DNA of 33,318 bases from Clostridia bacterium (GTDB lineage Bacteria > Bacillota > Clostridia > Peptostreptococcales > Acidaminobacteraceae): the NCBI GenBank assembly GCA_016938815.1, contig JAFGTX010000267.1, positions 1-33,318 on the forward strand. Reading direction: 5' to 3'. Positions 1-8,432 of the stretch are shown here, one piece after another. A model generated the notes under the pieces. The model worked only from the letters and a program-made list of their open reading frames with translations, searched no databases and had not been told where the DNA came from. Position 1 is the stretch's first letter; each line of letters opens with the position of its first letter. The position numbers were made by a program, and so were the translations under genes.

Positions 1-900
1 CACCAGTCGGACACCCTTCAATGCTTTATCCACATAAACAGTATTCATAGTAACGTCGTTAAAATAGAGACTATTCATGCCACCACCATTAATAATGGTT
101 GCACCTTTGACTTCAACTTCTTGAAGGATTACATCACCTTCACCGACTTGCGCGCCTATTGTTAAATTGCCATTGATGACTAATTTTTTTAAAGTTGCAC
201 CTGACTTAGTTACAACGATATTGCCATCAACAATGGTTTTAGATGTATCGTCCCCATAAACTTTACTCTCATTGTAGACAAAATTTTCTTTGGATTTGCT
301 AGCCAATGATTTAGATAAAGTTACAATCGCCTCTGCTCTTGTAATATTTCCTTTTGGCTTAAATTCGCCAGTAGGATAGCCTTTCATGATTCCAGCTTCA
401 TTGACAGCAAAAATCGCGTTTATATTGTCAGAAGATGCTTCTGCATCATCAATGAATTTGTCTTCTAATGATACGGCATATAAATCTTCTACTATAGCAA
501 TTACTTTAGCGGCTTCTTCACGTGTAATTGCTCTCATCGGTTCTACCATGCCTGTAGTATCGACATTTATGTAACCTGCCGCTGCTCCTTTTTCAATTTC
601 TTTGGTATACCATGCATTTTCAGGTACATCAGTATACTGAGTCTTTGTTGTTTTAGTAAACTGATAAGCTCGGTTCACCAAAGTGAAAAATTCAGCACGA
701 CTAATTGTATTGTCGGGTTTAAATGAACCATCTGCATAACCCGTAATCAATCCTGATTCAATGGCTGACTGAATCATGTCTTTTGCCCAGTGCTCTTCTA
801 CATCTGTCAATGATGCGATGTTTGAAAATGCCGGCATTGCATTTGTTAGCATCATCAGAACGCATAAAAGTAGAGCCATATGTCTTTTTGCTTGTTTCAT
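1..900 (-). CDS. SLH-domain surface protein, N-terminal part (C-terminus beyond window edge)
   Basis: This open frame is absent from the ORF track because it has no stop inside the window. I translated it directly: 300 residues from the ATG at 898-900 to the window edge. It starts with a Sec signal peptide (MKQAKRHMALLLCVLMMLTN..., likely cleaved near residue 26). Three S-layer homology repeats follow, at roughly residues 31-80, 88-140 and 145-200, each carrying the ITRAE/ISRAE-type motif (ISRAEF, ITREEA, ITRAEA). From about residue 215 the chain becomes Gly/Val/Asn-rich with short repeating turns (VDGNIVV, VINGNLTIG, INGGGMNSL), which suggests a parallel beta-helix. SLH domains normally anchor proteins to pyruvylated secondary cell wall polymer, so this is probably an exported cell-wall-bound protein. 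The function of the C-terminal part is unknown. The start is backed by an AGGGGG Shine-Dalgarno site. Confidence 0.9.
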   Translation of the reverse strand, partial: MKQAKRHMALLLCVLMMLTNAMPAFSNIASLTDVEEHWAKDMIQSAIESGLITGYADGSFKPDNTISRAEFFTLVNRAYQFTKTTKTQYTDVPENAWYTKEIEKGAAAGYINVDTTGMVEPMRAITREEAAKVIAIVEDLYAVSLEDKFIDDAEASSDNINAIFAVNEAGIMKGYPTGEFKPKGNITRAEAIVTLSKSLASKSKENFVYNESKVYGDDTSKTIVDGNIVVTKSGATLKKLVINGNLTIGAQVGEGDVILQEVEVKGATIINGGGMNSLYFNDVTMNTVYVDKALKGVRLV

Positions 901-927
901 GTTTTGCCCCCTATCATGTATTTTGTC

Positions 928-956
928 AAAAAAATATAGGTTTTAACACCTATATT
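928..956 (-). terminator. Terminator-like hairpin in the 5' leader of the SLH gene
   Basis: On the minus strand AATATAGGT and ACCTATATT form a perfect 9-bp stem with a 6-base loop, followed directly by a run of T. It lies between the putative extended -10 promoter (972-980) and the Shine-Dalgarno site of the SLH gene, so it is a leader hairpin and not the end of a gene. The stem has only two G-C pairs and may be weak. It could attenuate transcription or protect the mRNA 5' end. Confidence 0.5.
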
Positions 957-971
957 CATTGACGCCTGTTT

Positions 972-980
972 ATTATAACA
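972..980 (-). promoter_or_regulatory. Extended -10 promoter (TGTTATAAT) for the SLH gene
   Basis: The minus strand reads TGTTATAAT, a perfect TATAAT with an upstream TGn extension. No convincing -35 box lies 16-18 bases upstream; a TTGACA is present but only 11 bases away. The predicted transcript would have a leader of about 65 bases that includes the hairpin at 928-956. Confidence 0.5.
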
Positions 981-1040
981 CCATTTATTGTCAATTAGAA
1001 GAGTTATTGGTATATGTAAATATAGATTAACAATTATAGT

Positions 1041-1065
1041 AAAAAAAGCGACCCTAAGGTCGCTT
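1041..1065 (-). terminator. Rho-independent terminator after the ynbB-like gene
   Basis: The minus strand carries AAGCGACC, a 4-base loop, GGTCGCTT and then a T-run. It lies about 20 bases after the stop codon of the PLP-enzyme gene at 1087. Confidence 0.85.
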
Positions 1066-1086
1066 AACATAGTCCACATTTAATTT

Positions 1087-2382
1087 CTATTTCTTCAATA
1101 CCCCATCCCGTTCCATCTGAGACAGACTGCTCATAACCCCTAGCTTGCCATGGTCGTAAGTCAGACCGCCTTGGTAGTAAACGACAAAAGGTTCCCTAAT
1201 TGGCGCATCGGCACTCAGTTCGATGGATGAACCTTGTACAAAAGCACCAGCGGCCATAACTACAGGACTTTCATAACCCGGCATGTCCCAAGGCAGTGGT
1301 GTGACGTAGCTGTCCACTGGTGAGGCGCTTTGAATGCCCTTACAGAAGGAAACGATTTTATCTTCGCTACCGAGTTTGACTGACTGGATGATATCACTTC
1401 TATAGGCATCAGAGCTTGGGCAGACTTCATAGCCCAGACTTTCATAGGTTTTCGCACAAAGAATGGCACTTTTGAGAGCGTTGACTGCAACGGTCGGTGC
1501 CAAGAAGAGGCCTTGTAATATAGTACGTGTTTGACCGAATGTGAGACCACATTCCTTGCCGATACCTGGTGAGGTCATTTTTGCAGCAATCAGTTCGATT
1601 AAAGCTGATTTACCAACAATATAGCCACCGCTTAAAGCCAGTCCACCACCAGGATTTTTAATCAATGAACCTGCCATTAGGTCAGCGCCCACTTCTGTCG
1701 GCTCTCTATAATCAAGGAATTCCCCATAACAGTTGTCAACCATAACCACTGTTTCTGGCTGAATCGCTTTCACTTTCTTGACGATGGCCTCAAGATCAGC
1801 AATTTGAACTGCTTTTCTAAAACTGTATCCTGCCGAACGTTGTATGTAGACCATTTTAATAGGTTCTGCTTTTAGAGCGGCTTCAATGGCCATTTCATCA
1901 AAAGAGCCATCCTCTAAAAAATTGATTTCAGCGTACTTGACACCGATTTCCATAAGGGATGATCCATTAGGACCAGCAGTACCGATGACGTTTTCAAGGG
2001 TGTCATAAGGTCTGCCTGAGATGGCGAGCATCTTGTCACCAGGTCTCAAAACACCTGTAAGGCACAGGGTCAATGCATGGGTACCGTTAACAATTAAAGG
2101 TCGTACAATAGCGTCTTCACCGCCGAACACTTTGGCGAAAATCGATTCAGTCACCTCACGTCCAGAGTCGTTGTAACCATAACCTGATTGCCAATTGAAA
2201 TGTGTGTCGCAAAGACGGTAAACCTGCATGGCTTCGATGACTTTAAGCTGATTGTAAGTGATCATCTGATTCAGTTCTTCAAATTTATTGTAAACTTCCT
2301 TTTCTGCGTTTAGAACGGTGTCTACCGCAAAAGGCGTAATGCCTAGTCGTTCGTATTGTGCTGTTATTAGTTTTGTTTTCAT
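1087..2382 (-). CDS. ynbB: Methionine gamma-lyase-like PLP enzyme (YnbB/aluminum-resistance family)
   Basis: This 431-residue protein belongs to the fold-type I PLP enzymes of the family often annotated 'methionine gamma-lyase family' or 'aluminum resistance protein'. The likely PLP lysine lies in GSLIKNPGGGLA (about residue 214), preceded by an Asp in the VMVDNCYGEF segment that would contact the cofactor pyridine nitrogen. The N-terminal GYGYNDSGRE stretch is typical of the family. The physiological substrate is not established; C-S lyase activity on sulfur amino acids is an inference from homology. The start has a GGAGG site 5-6 bases upstream. The gene follows hfq but is separated from it by a hairpin terminator and its own TATAAT, so it may be a separate transcript. 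In Bacillus the ynbB homologue is also close to hfq and miaA. Confidence 0.85.
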   Translation of the reverse strand: MKTKLITAQYERLGITPFAVDTVLNAEKEVYNKFEELNQMITYNQLKVIEAMQVYRLCDTHFNWQSGYGYNDSGREVTESIFAKVFGGEDAIVRPLIVNGTHALTLCLTGVLRPGDKMLAISGRPYDTLENVIGTAGPNGSSLMEIGVKYAEINFLEDGSFDEMAIEAALKAEPIKMVYIQRSAGYSFRKAVQIADLEAIVKKVKAIQPETVVMVDNCYGEFLDYREPTEVGADLMAGSLIKNPGGGLALSGGYIVGKSALIELIAAKMTSPGIGKECGLTFGQTRTILQGLFLAPTVAVNALKSAILCAKTYESLGYEVCPSSDAYRSDIIQSVKLGSEDKIVSFCKGIQSASPVDSYVTPLPWDMPGYESPVVMAAGAFVQGSSIELSADAPIREPFVVYYQGGLTYDHGKLGVMSSLSQMERDGVLKK

Positions 2383-2399
2383 ATAATCCTCCGCAAAGC

Positions 2400-2405
2400 A
2401 TTATA
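2400..2405 (-). promoter_or_regulatory. -10 box (TATAAT) upstream of the ynbB-like gene
   Basis: A perfect TATAAT on the minus strand lies right after the hfq terminator and about 12 bases before the GGAGG of ynbB. No clear -35 element is visible because that position falls inside the terminator stem. The transcript would have a very short leader. Confidence 0.35.
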
Positions 2406-2407
2406 CC

Positions 2408-2446
2408 AAAAAAAGTCTCAAATGACTATCATTTGAGACTTTTTTG
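2408..2446 (-). terminator. Terminator between hfq and the ynbB-like gene
   Basis: GTCTCAAATGA and TCATTTGAGAC form an 11-bp stem with a 3-base loop, flanked by A-runs on the left and T-runs on the right, so it could act in both directions. On the minus strand it ends the mutS-mutL-miaA-hfq operon. Confidence 0.85.
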
Positions 2447-2465
2447 ATTAGACAAGTTAACCTTG

Positions 2466-2714
2466 CTATTCATCTTCTTGCTTTGAAATGGATGCTGCGT
2501 TAAAGTTCACAGGTTTGCTCGGCACAATGGTCGAAATGGCATGTTTGTAAATCATCTGTTGTTTCCCATCACTGTCTAAGATAATGGTGTAGCTGTCAAA
2601 GCCTTTGACAAAGCCTTTGATCTGATAGCCACTGATGAGGAAGATGGTAATTGAGGTAGAATCTCTTCTCACCTGATTCAGGAAAACATCTTGTAAATTT
2701 AGTGTAGACTTCAA
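2466..2714 (-). CDS. hfq: RNA chaperone Hfq
   Basis: Hfq is a hexameric Sm-like protein that binds U-rich and A-rich RNA and aids small-RNA/mRNA pairing. From the start chosen here it has 82 residues, normal for Firmicutes. Sm1 is visible as [13 protein letters not shown]...[18 protein letters not shown], and Sm2 as the diagnostic [13 protein letters not shown]. The ORF track starts 13 codons earlier at a GTG (2753). I prefer the TTG at 2714, because AGGAGGGG lies seven bases before it and the family N-terminus (K-x-x-x-x-LQD) begins there. The gene is last in mutS-mutL-miaA-hfq, 38 bases after miaA, as in many Firmicutes. The short tail after Sm2 ([13 protein letters not shown]) is acidic and probably disordered. 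Confidence 0.93.
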   Translation of the reverse strand: MKSTLNLQDVFLNQVRRDSTSITIFLISGYQIKGFVKGFDSYTIILDSDGKQQMIYKHAISTIVPSKPVNFNAASISKQEDE

Positions 2715-2752
2715 AATAACCCCTCCTATTCCCTTATTGCAGCGCTTACCCA

Positions 2753-3694
2753 CTAGTCCGCTGCAATTTTTTCTCGAACATAATGTTCTATTTGAGATAA
2801 GTATTCATCCAAAGAGCCACACTGATCGTAATCAAACCACTTGATCGAGTCATAACGCCTAAACCATGTTAATTGTCTTTTGGCATAACGACGAGAGTTT
2901 TGCTTGATGGTACTTACCATTTGTTCATAAGAATACTTCCCATCCAAATATGGAAGTACCTCTTTATATCCTATACCCTGCATAGATACATATTTATCAT
3001 TTAATCCTAAAGTTTTTAGATTTTTTATTTCATCAATGAGACCATTTTCAAGCATAATGTCCACACGCTTGTTGATGGCTGCGTACAGCTTCATTCTAAG
3101 TCGCTTCAATCCAATAAGGATGACATCATATTCCTTGGTTGGAATCAGGTCAGTCTTGAAATCCGACATGTTTTCACCGGACATTTTATTAACTTCTAAA
3201 GCACGTATGACGCGTTTGACATTATTAGCATGAATTCTACTGGCTGCTTCAGGATCGATTTGCGCCAATTGTTGGTGCAAAAAATCACCGCCCTTTTCCT
3301 GCCAGAGTCGATTCAGTTCTTCTCTGTATTCCGGATCAGAATCCGCGCCGGAAAAGTCCATTTCATACATGAGTGCATTAATGTATAGGCCTGTGCCACC
3401 AACGATGATAGGCAATTTGCCCTTTTCAAAAATTTCTTGGATATAGCTCTGTGCTTGTTTGCGATACTCTGCTACAGAAAATTCATCCCGCGGGTCAATC
3501 TCGTCTATCAGATGGTGCTTGATGTCACCCATCTCCTCTGCAGTGGGCTTTGCACTGCCGATATCAAAATATTTATAGATTTGCATAGAATCGGCAGACA
3601 CGATTTCACCATTCAGTTTCTTGGCAAGTTCAATCGAAGCAGCCGTTTTACCAACGGCTGTCGGACCGCATATGATTACAATTGTTTTTCTCAT
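2753..3694 (-). CDS. miaA: tRNA dimethylallyltransferase MiaA
   Basis: MiaA transfers the dimethylallyl group from DMAPP to N6 of A37 in tRNAs that read UNN codons. Its product is the substrate of MiaB, also encoded in this window. The 313-residue length is typical. The P-loop is GPTAVGKT (residues 10-17), followed by the family motif SADSMQIYK, which includes the catalytic Asp, then GGTGLY, and [13 protein letters not shown] near the C-terminus, as in other MiaA proteins. The ATG overlaps the mutL stop codon (TAATG), so translation is probably coupled. The stop precedes the Shine-Dalgarno site of hfq. The product acts in the cytoplasm. Confidence 0.96.
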   Translation of the reverse strand: MRKTIVIICGPTAVGKTAASIELAKKLNGEIVSADSMQIYKYFDIGSAKPTAEEMGDIKHHLIDEIDPRDEFSVAEYRKQAQSYIQEIFEKGKLPIIVGGTGLYINALMYEMDFSGADSDPEYREELNRLWQEKGGDFLHQQLAQIDPEAASRIHANNVKRVIRALEVNKMSGENMSDFKTDLIPTKEYDVILIGLKRLRMKLYAAINKRVDIMLENGLIDEIKNLKTLGLNDKYVSMQGIGYKEVLPYLDGKYSYEQMVSTIKQNSRRYAKRQLTWFRRYDSIKWFDYDQCGSLDEYLSQIEHYVREKIAAD

Positions 3695-5706
3695 TATGTT
3701 CTTTTAAACTTCCTTTCAATTTCATACTGATGCATCGCTATAATAATCGGTCGTCCGTGAGGACAGGTATAGGGATCATCTAAGTTTCTCAGATCCTTTA
3801 ACATCTGTTCAACCTCCAAATGATGGACGCGATGATTGGCTTTTATGGCTGCCTTACAGGATTGCATGATGATTTCTTCGTCTTGAAGGGTTGCCAGATC
3901 TTCTGGTCCCTCGATGTGTTCGATGAGCTGTTCAATAAAATGCTTTCCGGCAGGTCTATCAAAAAGCACCGGCACAGAACGAATGATAATATCATTCATA
4001 CCAAAAGCTTCGACTTCAAAACCGATATTTTGAAGCAAGGTCACATTGGAAAGCAATAATTCCTGCTCGTTATAAGTCATTGAAATCGTAATGGGATCCA
4101 GTAGCATTTGTGCTTCCATTTGACGCTTTTTATATTTTTCTCTAAAAGATTCATACAGAATTTTTTCATGCGCGGCATGTTGGTCAATAAAATATAGCTG
4201 TGCCTCTTTTTGCAAGATCAAGAAGCTTTCAAAAGCCTGACCAACATAGATCAAGTCATCGTAAATCGACTTACCAACCGGTAGGTAATCTGGCGTATCA
4301 TCAGATTTCTCAATGGTTTCCTTTACAAGCAAATCATTTAAGTTGTACTGAGTGCCTAATTCCTTTGACGCTGTATGACTGATAAAGGATGGCTTTGAAG
4401 CGGACTTAATTGCGGATGTTTTTTCGAATCTTTGCTCTGTTTTTTGTTCTGCAATTGGTTCTATAGAGGGCTCGTCCCTTTCCTCTTGAGATTGATAGAG
4501 TACATCCATGGCTGACTTTGTTGGCGTCGGATAATGGGTGTTGATACTCTGTCTTGTAGAAGAGGAAGAGGTGGCTGTTATCTTTTCAACTTGAGTCGGC
4601 ATTGTTTTCGGTGACGGTTTTTCTTCCCGTATGCTTACTTCTGCCTTTTCTTGAAGTGACGCTTCAGGCTTTGAAAAGACATCAATTTTCTTGAAAGTTT
4701 CTGTCGGCACCTGGTTGTAACTGTTAATGCATTTTCGGATTGCTGTATAAAGCGTCTGCTTAATGCTGTTCTCCTCATGGAACTTGATTTCCGTCTTGCT
4801 CGGATGAATGTTGACGTCAATGGTCTTTGCATCCAATTCAATGAAAAGGAAGCATACCGGATGCCTATGAAGCGGTACCAGACCCTTATAGGCCAGTTCC
4901 AATGATTCTGAAACAATTTTGCTGGCAATGTAACGCCCGTTGACAAATACGATTTGCAATTGACGGTTGCCCCTTGTAAAATGAATGGCCGATAAAAGCC
5001 CTGTTATTTTAAATTGGTCAGTGCCTTCGTGTTCAAAAGCAATTAAATTTTGCGACACTTCTTTTCCAAAGATGGCATAAACCGCATCTTTCAAGTCATT
5101 ATTGCCTTGTGTCTTAAAAATGATACGCTCATTGATGATATATTTGAAGGAAATATCCGTATGCGAGAGCGCCAACTTATTGACGATAGCGCTGATGGCA
5201 TTTTGTTCGGCTCCATCGGACTTTAAAAATTTTAATCGGGCTGGCGTGTTAAAGAAGAGGTCCTTCATGATGATCGTCGTACCATTTGAAGCACCGACCG
5301 CATCTTGTGAAAGCACCTTTCCGCCAGACAAGACCAGCTTTTCGCCCAGTTCCTTATCCGCCACCTTACTGATTAGTTCGATGTTGGATACCGATGCGAT
5401 ACTGGCCAGTGCCTCGCCTCTAAAGCCCAGACTTTGGATATTGTAGATGTCCTCTATTCTGGAGATTTTGCTGGTCGCATGTCTAAGGAAGGCCGTCAAC
5501 AAATCGTCAGGTTCAATACCATGACCATCGTCTGAAACACGGATATAATCCTTACCGCCACCTTTGATTTCTATGGTGATATTTTTAGAACCTGCATCTA
5601 TGGCGTTCTCAACCAACTCCTTGATGACGGAAGCGGGTTTTTCTACTACCTCACCTGCCGCGATTTTGTTGGAGATGAGCGGGTCTAATACATGAATTTT
5701 AGCCAT
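3694..5706 (-). CDS. mutL: DNA mismatch repair protein MutL (endonuclease-type)
   Basis: MutL links mismatch recognition by MutS to strand incision. The 670-residue protein has an N-terminal GHKL ATPase domain with ELVENAIDAGS, DDGHGI and GFRGEALASI, a low-complexity Ser/Glu/Lys-rich linker (about residues 340-460), and a C-terminal dimerisation domain. That domain carries the intact metal-binding endonuclease signature DQHA(x2)E(x4)E (DQHAAHEKILYE) and CPHGRP, so this MutL should nick DNA itself, as expected in bacteria without MutH/Dam. QMLLDP, shortly after the endonuclease motif, could be the beta-clamp binding element, but that is tentative. The gene begins immediately after the mutS stop and overlaps miaA at its end. 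Confidence 0.97.
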   Translation of the reverse strand: MAKIHVLDPLISNKIAAGEVVEKPASVIKELVENAIDAGSKNITIEIKGGGKDYIRVSDDGHGIEPDDLLTAFLRHATSKISRIEDIYNIQSLGFRGEALASIASVSNIELISKVADKELGEKLVLSGGKVLSQDAVGASNGTTIIMKDLFFNTPARLKFLKSDGAEQNAISAIVNKLALSHTDISFKYIINERIIFKTQGNNDLKDAVYAIFGKEVSQNLIAFEHEGTDQFKITGLLSAIHFTRGNRQLQIVFVNGRYIASKIVSESLELAYKGLVPLHRHPVCFLFIELDAKTIDVNIHPSKTEIKFHEENSIKQTLYTAIRKCINSYNQVPTETFKKIDVFSKPEASLQEKAEVSIREEKPSPKTMPTQVEKITATSSSSTRQSINTHYPTPTKSAMDVLYQSQEERDEPSIEPIAEQKTEQRFEKTSAIKSASKPSFISHTASKELGTQYNLNDLLVKETIEKSDDTPDYLPVGKSIYDDLIYVGQAFESFLILQKEAQLYFIDQHAAHEKILYESFREKYKKRQMEAQMLLDPITISMTYNEQELLLSNVTLLQNIGFEVEAFGMNDIIIRSVPVLFDRPAGKHFIEQLIEHIEGPEDLATLQDEEIIMQSCKAAIKANHRVHHLEVEQMLKDLRNLDDPYTCPHGRPIIIAMHQYEIERKFKRT

Positions 5707-8349
5707 TTATTCACCTAACTTTCCTTTTAACTGATAAAGGATGTTCATGGCATCCATTGGCGTCATTTGCATCAAATCTATCTGTTTCAGCTCTTGAAGA
5801 ATCGTTTTTGCCATCAGGGTTGTTTCATCCTCAAAGACCACAGGCGGCGTGAAAAAGTCAATTTGACCGGCCTGATCGCTGATGTTGCGTACATTATTAT
5901 TGATATCGTGTTCTTCAAGCTTCGAGAGGATATCTTTGGCTCTGTCGATGACCTGAGCAGGCACACCAGCTAGTTTGGCCACTTGAATACCAAAGCTCTG
6001 GTTGGCTCTTCCCTTGACAATCTTCCTCAAGAAGACGATATCGTCACCTTGTTCTTTGGCGGAAATGGAATAATTCCTAACGCCGTCTATTTTGCCTTCG
6101 ATTTCCGTCAGTTCGTGATAGTGGGTTGCAAACATGGTTTTAGCTGCAATGCCGCTGTCCTTTGACAGGTATTCCACCACCGCCCAAGCGATACTGAGTC
6201 CGTCGTAAGTACTGGTACCTCTACCGATTTCATCCAAGATAATCAGGGAACGTGGTGTGGCATTATGAAGAATGTTTGCCAGTTCATTCATTTCCACCAT
6301 AAAGGTACTTTGCCCCTGAGAAAGGTCATCAGAAGCACCTACTCTTGTGAAAATACGGTCTACAATGCCGATTTCTGCATGAGCGGCAGGTACATAGCAA
6401 CCGATTTGCCCCATAAGCGTAATAAGGGCAACCTGTCTCAAATAAGTCGATTTTCCGGCCATATTAGGCCCTGTGATGATGTAAAGCTTATTGTCAGTCT
6501 TATCCAGTAGAGTATCGTTTGGAATAAAAAGTTCTGCGTTAACCAGATGCTCCACAACCGGATGACGCCCTTCTGTGATAACGACACCGTCTTCATCGGT
6601 AATCACTGGGCGCACATAGCTTTGTCTATAACTCACTTCTGCAAAAGAGGTGATGACATCGATTATGGCAATCTGGCGTCCCATATGCAAAAGTATATTG
6701 ATATCCTTTAAAATACGATTCTTTAGATCAACAAACAAATCATATTCCAAGGCCTTGATTTTATCTTCAGCACCCAGCACCTTTTCTTCGATTTCCTTAA
6801 GTTCCTGCGTAATATAACGTTCCGAATTGGCAAGTGTCTGCTTACGAATATAGTCGTCAGGCACAAGCTCTGAGTTTGCCCTTGTCACGTCTAGATAATA
6901 GCCAAAAACCTTATTGAAGCCAATTTTAAGTGTTTTAATCCCGGTTCTTTCCTTCTCGCGTTGTTCAATATCTAAAATCCAGTCTTTCCCGTTGGTCACC
7001 GCATAGCGCAGTTCAGCCAAATCTTCATTGTAAGAGGCCTTGAACATACCGCCTTCTCGAACAGAAAACGGAGGTTCTTCCACAATAGCCGTATCAATGA
7101 GGTTATAAGTCGTTTCCAAAGTATCGTAACTCGACAGGATATCAGCAAATAAACCTGTCGGCATGGTTTCTAGTAGACTTTTAATATAAGGCAGTACCCC
7201 AAGGGATTTTCTAAGGGCAATCAAGTCCCTACAATTGACGTTACCGAATACAAGTTTTGAAGACAAGCGTTCAAGATCATAGATTTCCTTCAAATAGCTT
7301 CTCAGTTCATCGCGTTTTTGCGACGAACCATAAAGGGCCTCGACGGCATCCTGTCTCTTGCTGATTTGCTCAATGTTAAGCAGGGGTTGTTCGATCCAAC
7401 GTTTCATTGTTCTCGAACCCATAGATGTACAAGTTTTATCAAGAATCCAAAGTAGTGACCCTTTCTTGTCTTTGCCTCGAATGGTCTCCGTCAATTCTAG
7501 ATTCTTACGTGTAAACTTATCCAACACCATGAAATGATCATGATGATAAAGTTCCAATCGGTCGAAATGCTGCAAATCTACCTTTTGAGTCTCTTTGATG
7601 TAGTCAATTAAGGCACCGGTTGCGCAGAGTTCCGGCGAGGCCTTTTCAAGGCCGATGCTGTCGATGGCATAGATGTTGAAAAAATCCTTCACTTGTGCTT
7701 CGGCAAATGTTTCATGAAAAACGTCCTTGCCCCTGTAAGACAAAGATACTTTAGGTAAATTGTCGATAGTTAACATAATATCGTTATGTAAACCGTTTTC
7801 GATCAATATGATTTCTGATGGATTGATTTTCATCAATTCGTCGGTTACCTTCTGAGTGGAGATCGATCGATCAAACGTCGTCGCCTTGAGTTCTCCTGTG
7901 GTAATGTCCGCATACGCCAGACCATAACCACGGTCTTCCATGTTATAAAGTGACAGGATGTAGTTGTTATTCTTTTCATCAAGCATGCCCGGTTCAATCA
8001 CGGTACCCGGCGTAACGATTCGAATAACATCCCTTTTCACGATGCCTTTAGCAGTTTTGGGATCCTCTACCTGCTCACATACAGCGACCTTAAAGCCCTT
8101 TTCGATGAGTTTTGCTAAGTAACCCTCTGCCGCATGATATGGCACACCACAAAGAGGCGCCTTTTCATCCAGGCCGCAGTTTCTTGCTGTCAAAGTGATT
8201 TCAAGCGCTTTAGAAGCCTTGATGGCATCGTCGAAAAACATTTCATAAAAGTCACCCAGTCTATAAAATAAGATGTAGTCTCTATAATTGTCTTTTATTT
8301 CAAAATACTGACGCATCATTGGCGTCAATTTATCATAATTAATTTCCAC
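5707..8349 (-). CDS. mutS: DNA mismatch repair protein MutS
   Basis: MutS recognises mismatches and small loops as a dimer and recruits MutL. The 880-residue protein shows the mismatch-reading F-Y-E motif near residues 34-36 (LGDFYEMFFDDA), the connector and lever domains, and the C-terminal ATPase with Walker A GPNMAGKSTYLRQ near residue 610, Walker B IILDEIGRGTST, and the helix-turn-helix dimerisation tail. It lacks the Smr domain of MutS2, so it is the repair MutS. Translation starts at GTG, with GGAGG six bases upstream. It is the first gene of mutS-mutL-miaA-hfq. An extended -10 promoter lies just upstream, directly after the miaB terminator. Confidence 0.97.
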   Translation of the reverse strand: MEINYDKLTPMMRQYFEIKDNYRDYILFYRLGDFYEMFFDDAIKASKALEITLTARNCGLDEKAPLCGVPYHAAEGYLAKLIEKGFKVAVCEQVEDPKTAKGIVKRDVIRIVTPGTVIEPGMLDEKNNNYILSLYNMEDRGYGLAYADITTGELKATTFDRSISTQKVTDELMKINPSEIILIENGLHNDIMLTIDNLPKVSLSYRGKDVFHETFAEAQVKDFFNIYAIDSIGLEKASPELCATGALIDYIKETQKVDLQHFDRLELYHHDHFMVLDKFTRKNLELTETIRGKDKKGSLLWILDKTCTSMGSRTMKRWIEQPLLNIEQISKRQDAVEALYGSSQKRDELRSYLKEIYDLERLSSKLVFGNVNCRDLIALRKSLGVLPYIKSLLETMPTGLFADILSSYDTLETTYNLIDTAIVEEPPFSVREGGMFKASYNEDLAELRYAVTNGKDWILDIEQREKERTGIKTLKIGFNKVFGYYLDVTRANSELVPDDYIRKQTLANSERYITQELKEIEEKVLGAEDKIKALEYDLFVDLKNRILKDINILLHMGRQIAIIDVITSFAEVSYRQSYVRPVITDEDGVVITEGRHPVVEHLVNAELFIPNDTLLDKTDNKLYIITGPNMAGKSTYLRQVALITLMGQIGCYVPAAHAEIGIVDRIFTRVGASDDLSQGQSTFMVEMNELANILHNATPRSLIILDEIGRGTSTYDGLSIAWAVVEYLSKDSGIAAKTMFATHYHELTEIEGKIDGVRNYSISAKEQGDDIVFLRKIVKGRANQSFGIQVAKLAGVPAQVIDRAKDILSKLEEHDINNNVRNISDQAGQIDFFTPPVVFEDETTLMAKTILQELKQIDLMQMTPMDAMNILYQLKGKLGE

Positions 8350-8378
8350 GGTTCGCCTCCAAATTCGTTCTCCCTATC

Positions 8379-8387
8379 AGTATAACA
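8379..8387 (-). promoter_or_regulatory. Extended -10 promoter (TGTTATACT) for mutS
   Basis: The minus strand reads TGTTATACT about 30 bases before the mutS GTG. It lies between the miaB terminator and the mutS Shine-Dalgarno site. No -35 box is recognisable because that position is inside the terminator. Confidence 0.45.
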
Positions 8388-8392
8388 AATTA

Positions 8393-8423
8393 GAAAAAGG
8401 CGCGCTACAAGAGTAACACGCCT
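8393..8423 (-). terminator. Rho-independent terminator of miaB
   Basis: On the minus strand AGGCGTGTTAC and GTAGCGCGCCT form an 11-bp stem (two G-T wobbles) with a 4-base loop, followed by TTTTTC. It starts about 10 bases after the miaB stop codon and separates miaB from mutS. Confidence 0.85.
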
Positions 8424-8432
8424 AATATCATC

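Noticed and set aside
897-1079. 60-codon minus-strand ORF between the SLH and ynbB-like genes
   Set aside because: It runs across the ynbB terminator, the SLH promoter and the leader hairpin, so it is not a plausible gene.
2712-2753. Longer Hfq start at GTG 2753 as given by the ORF track
   Set aside because: The extra 13 codons contain the ribosome binding site itself and do not match the family N-terminus; TTG at 2714 fits better.
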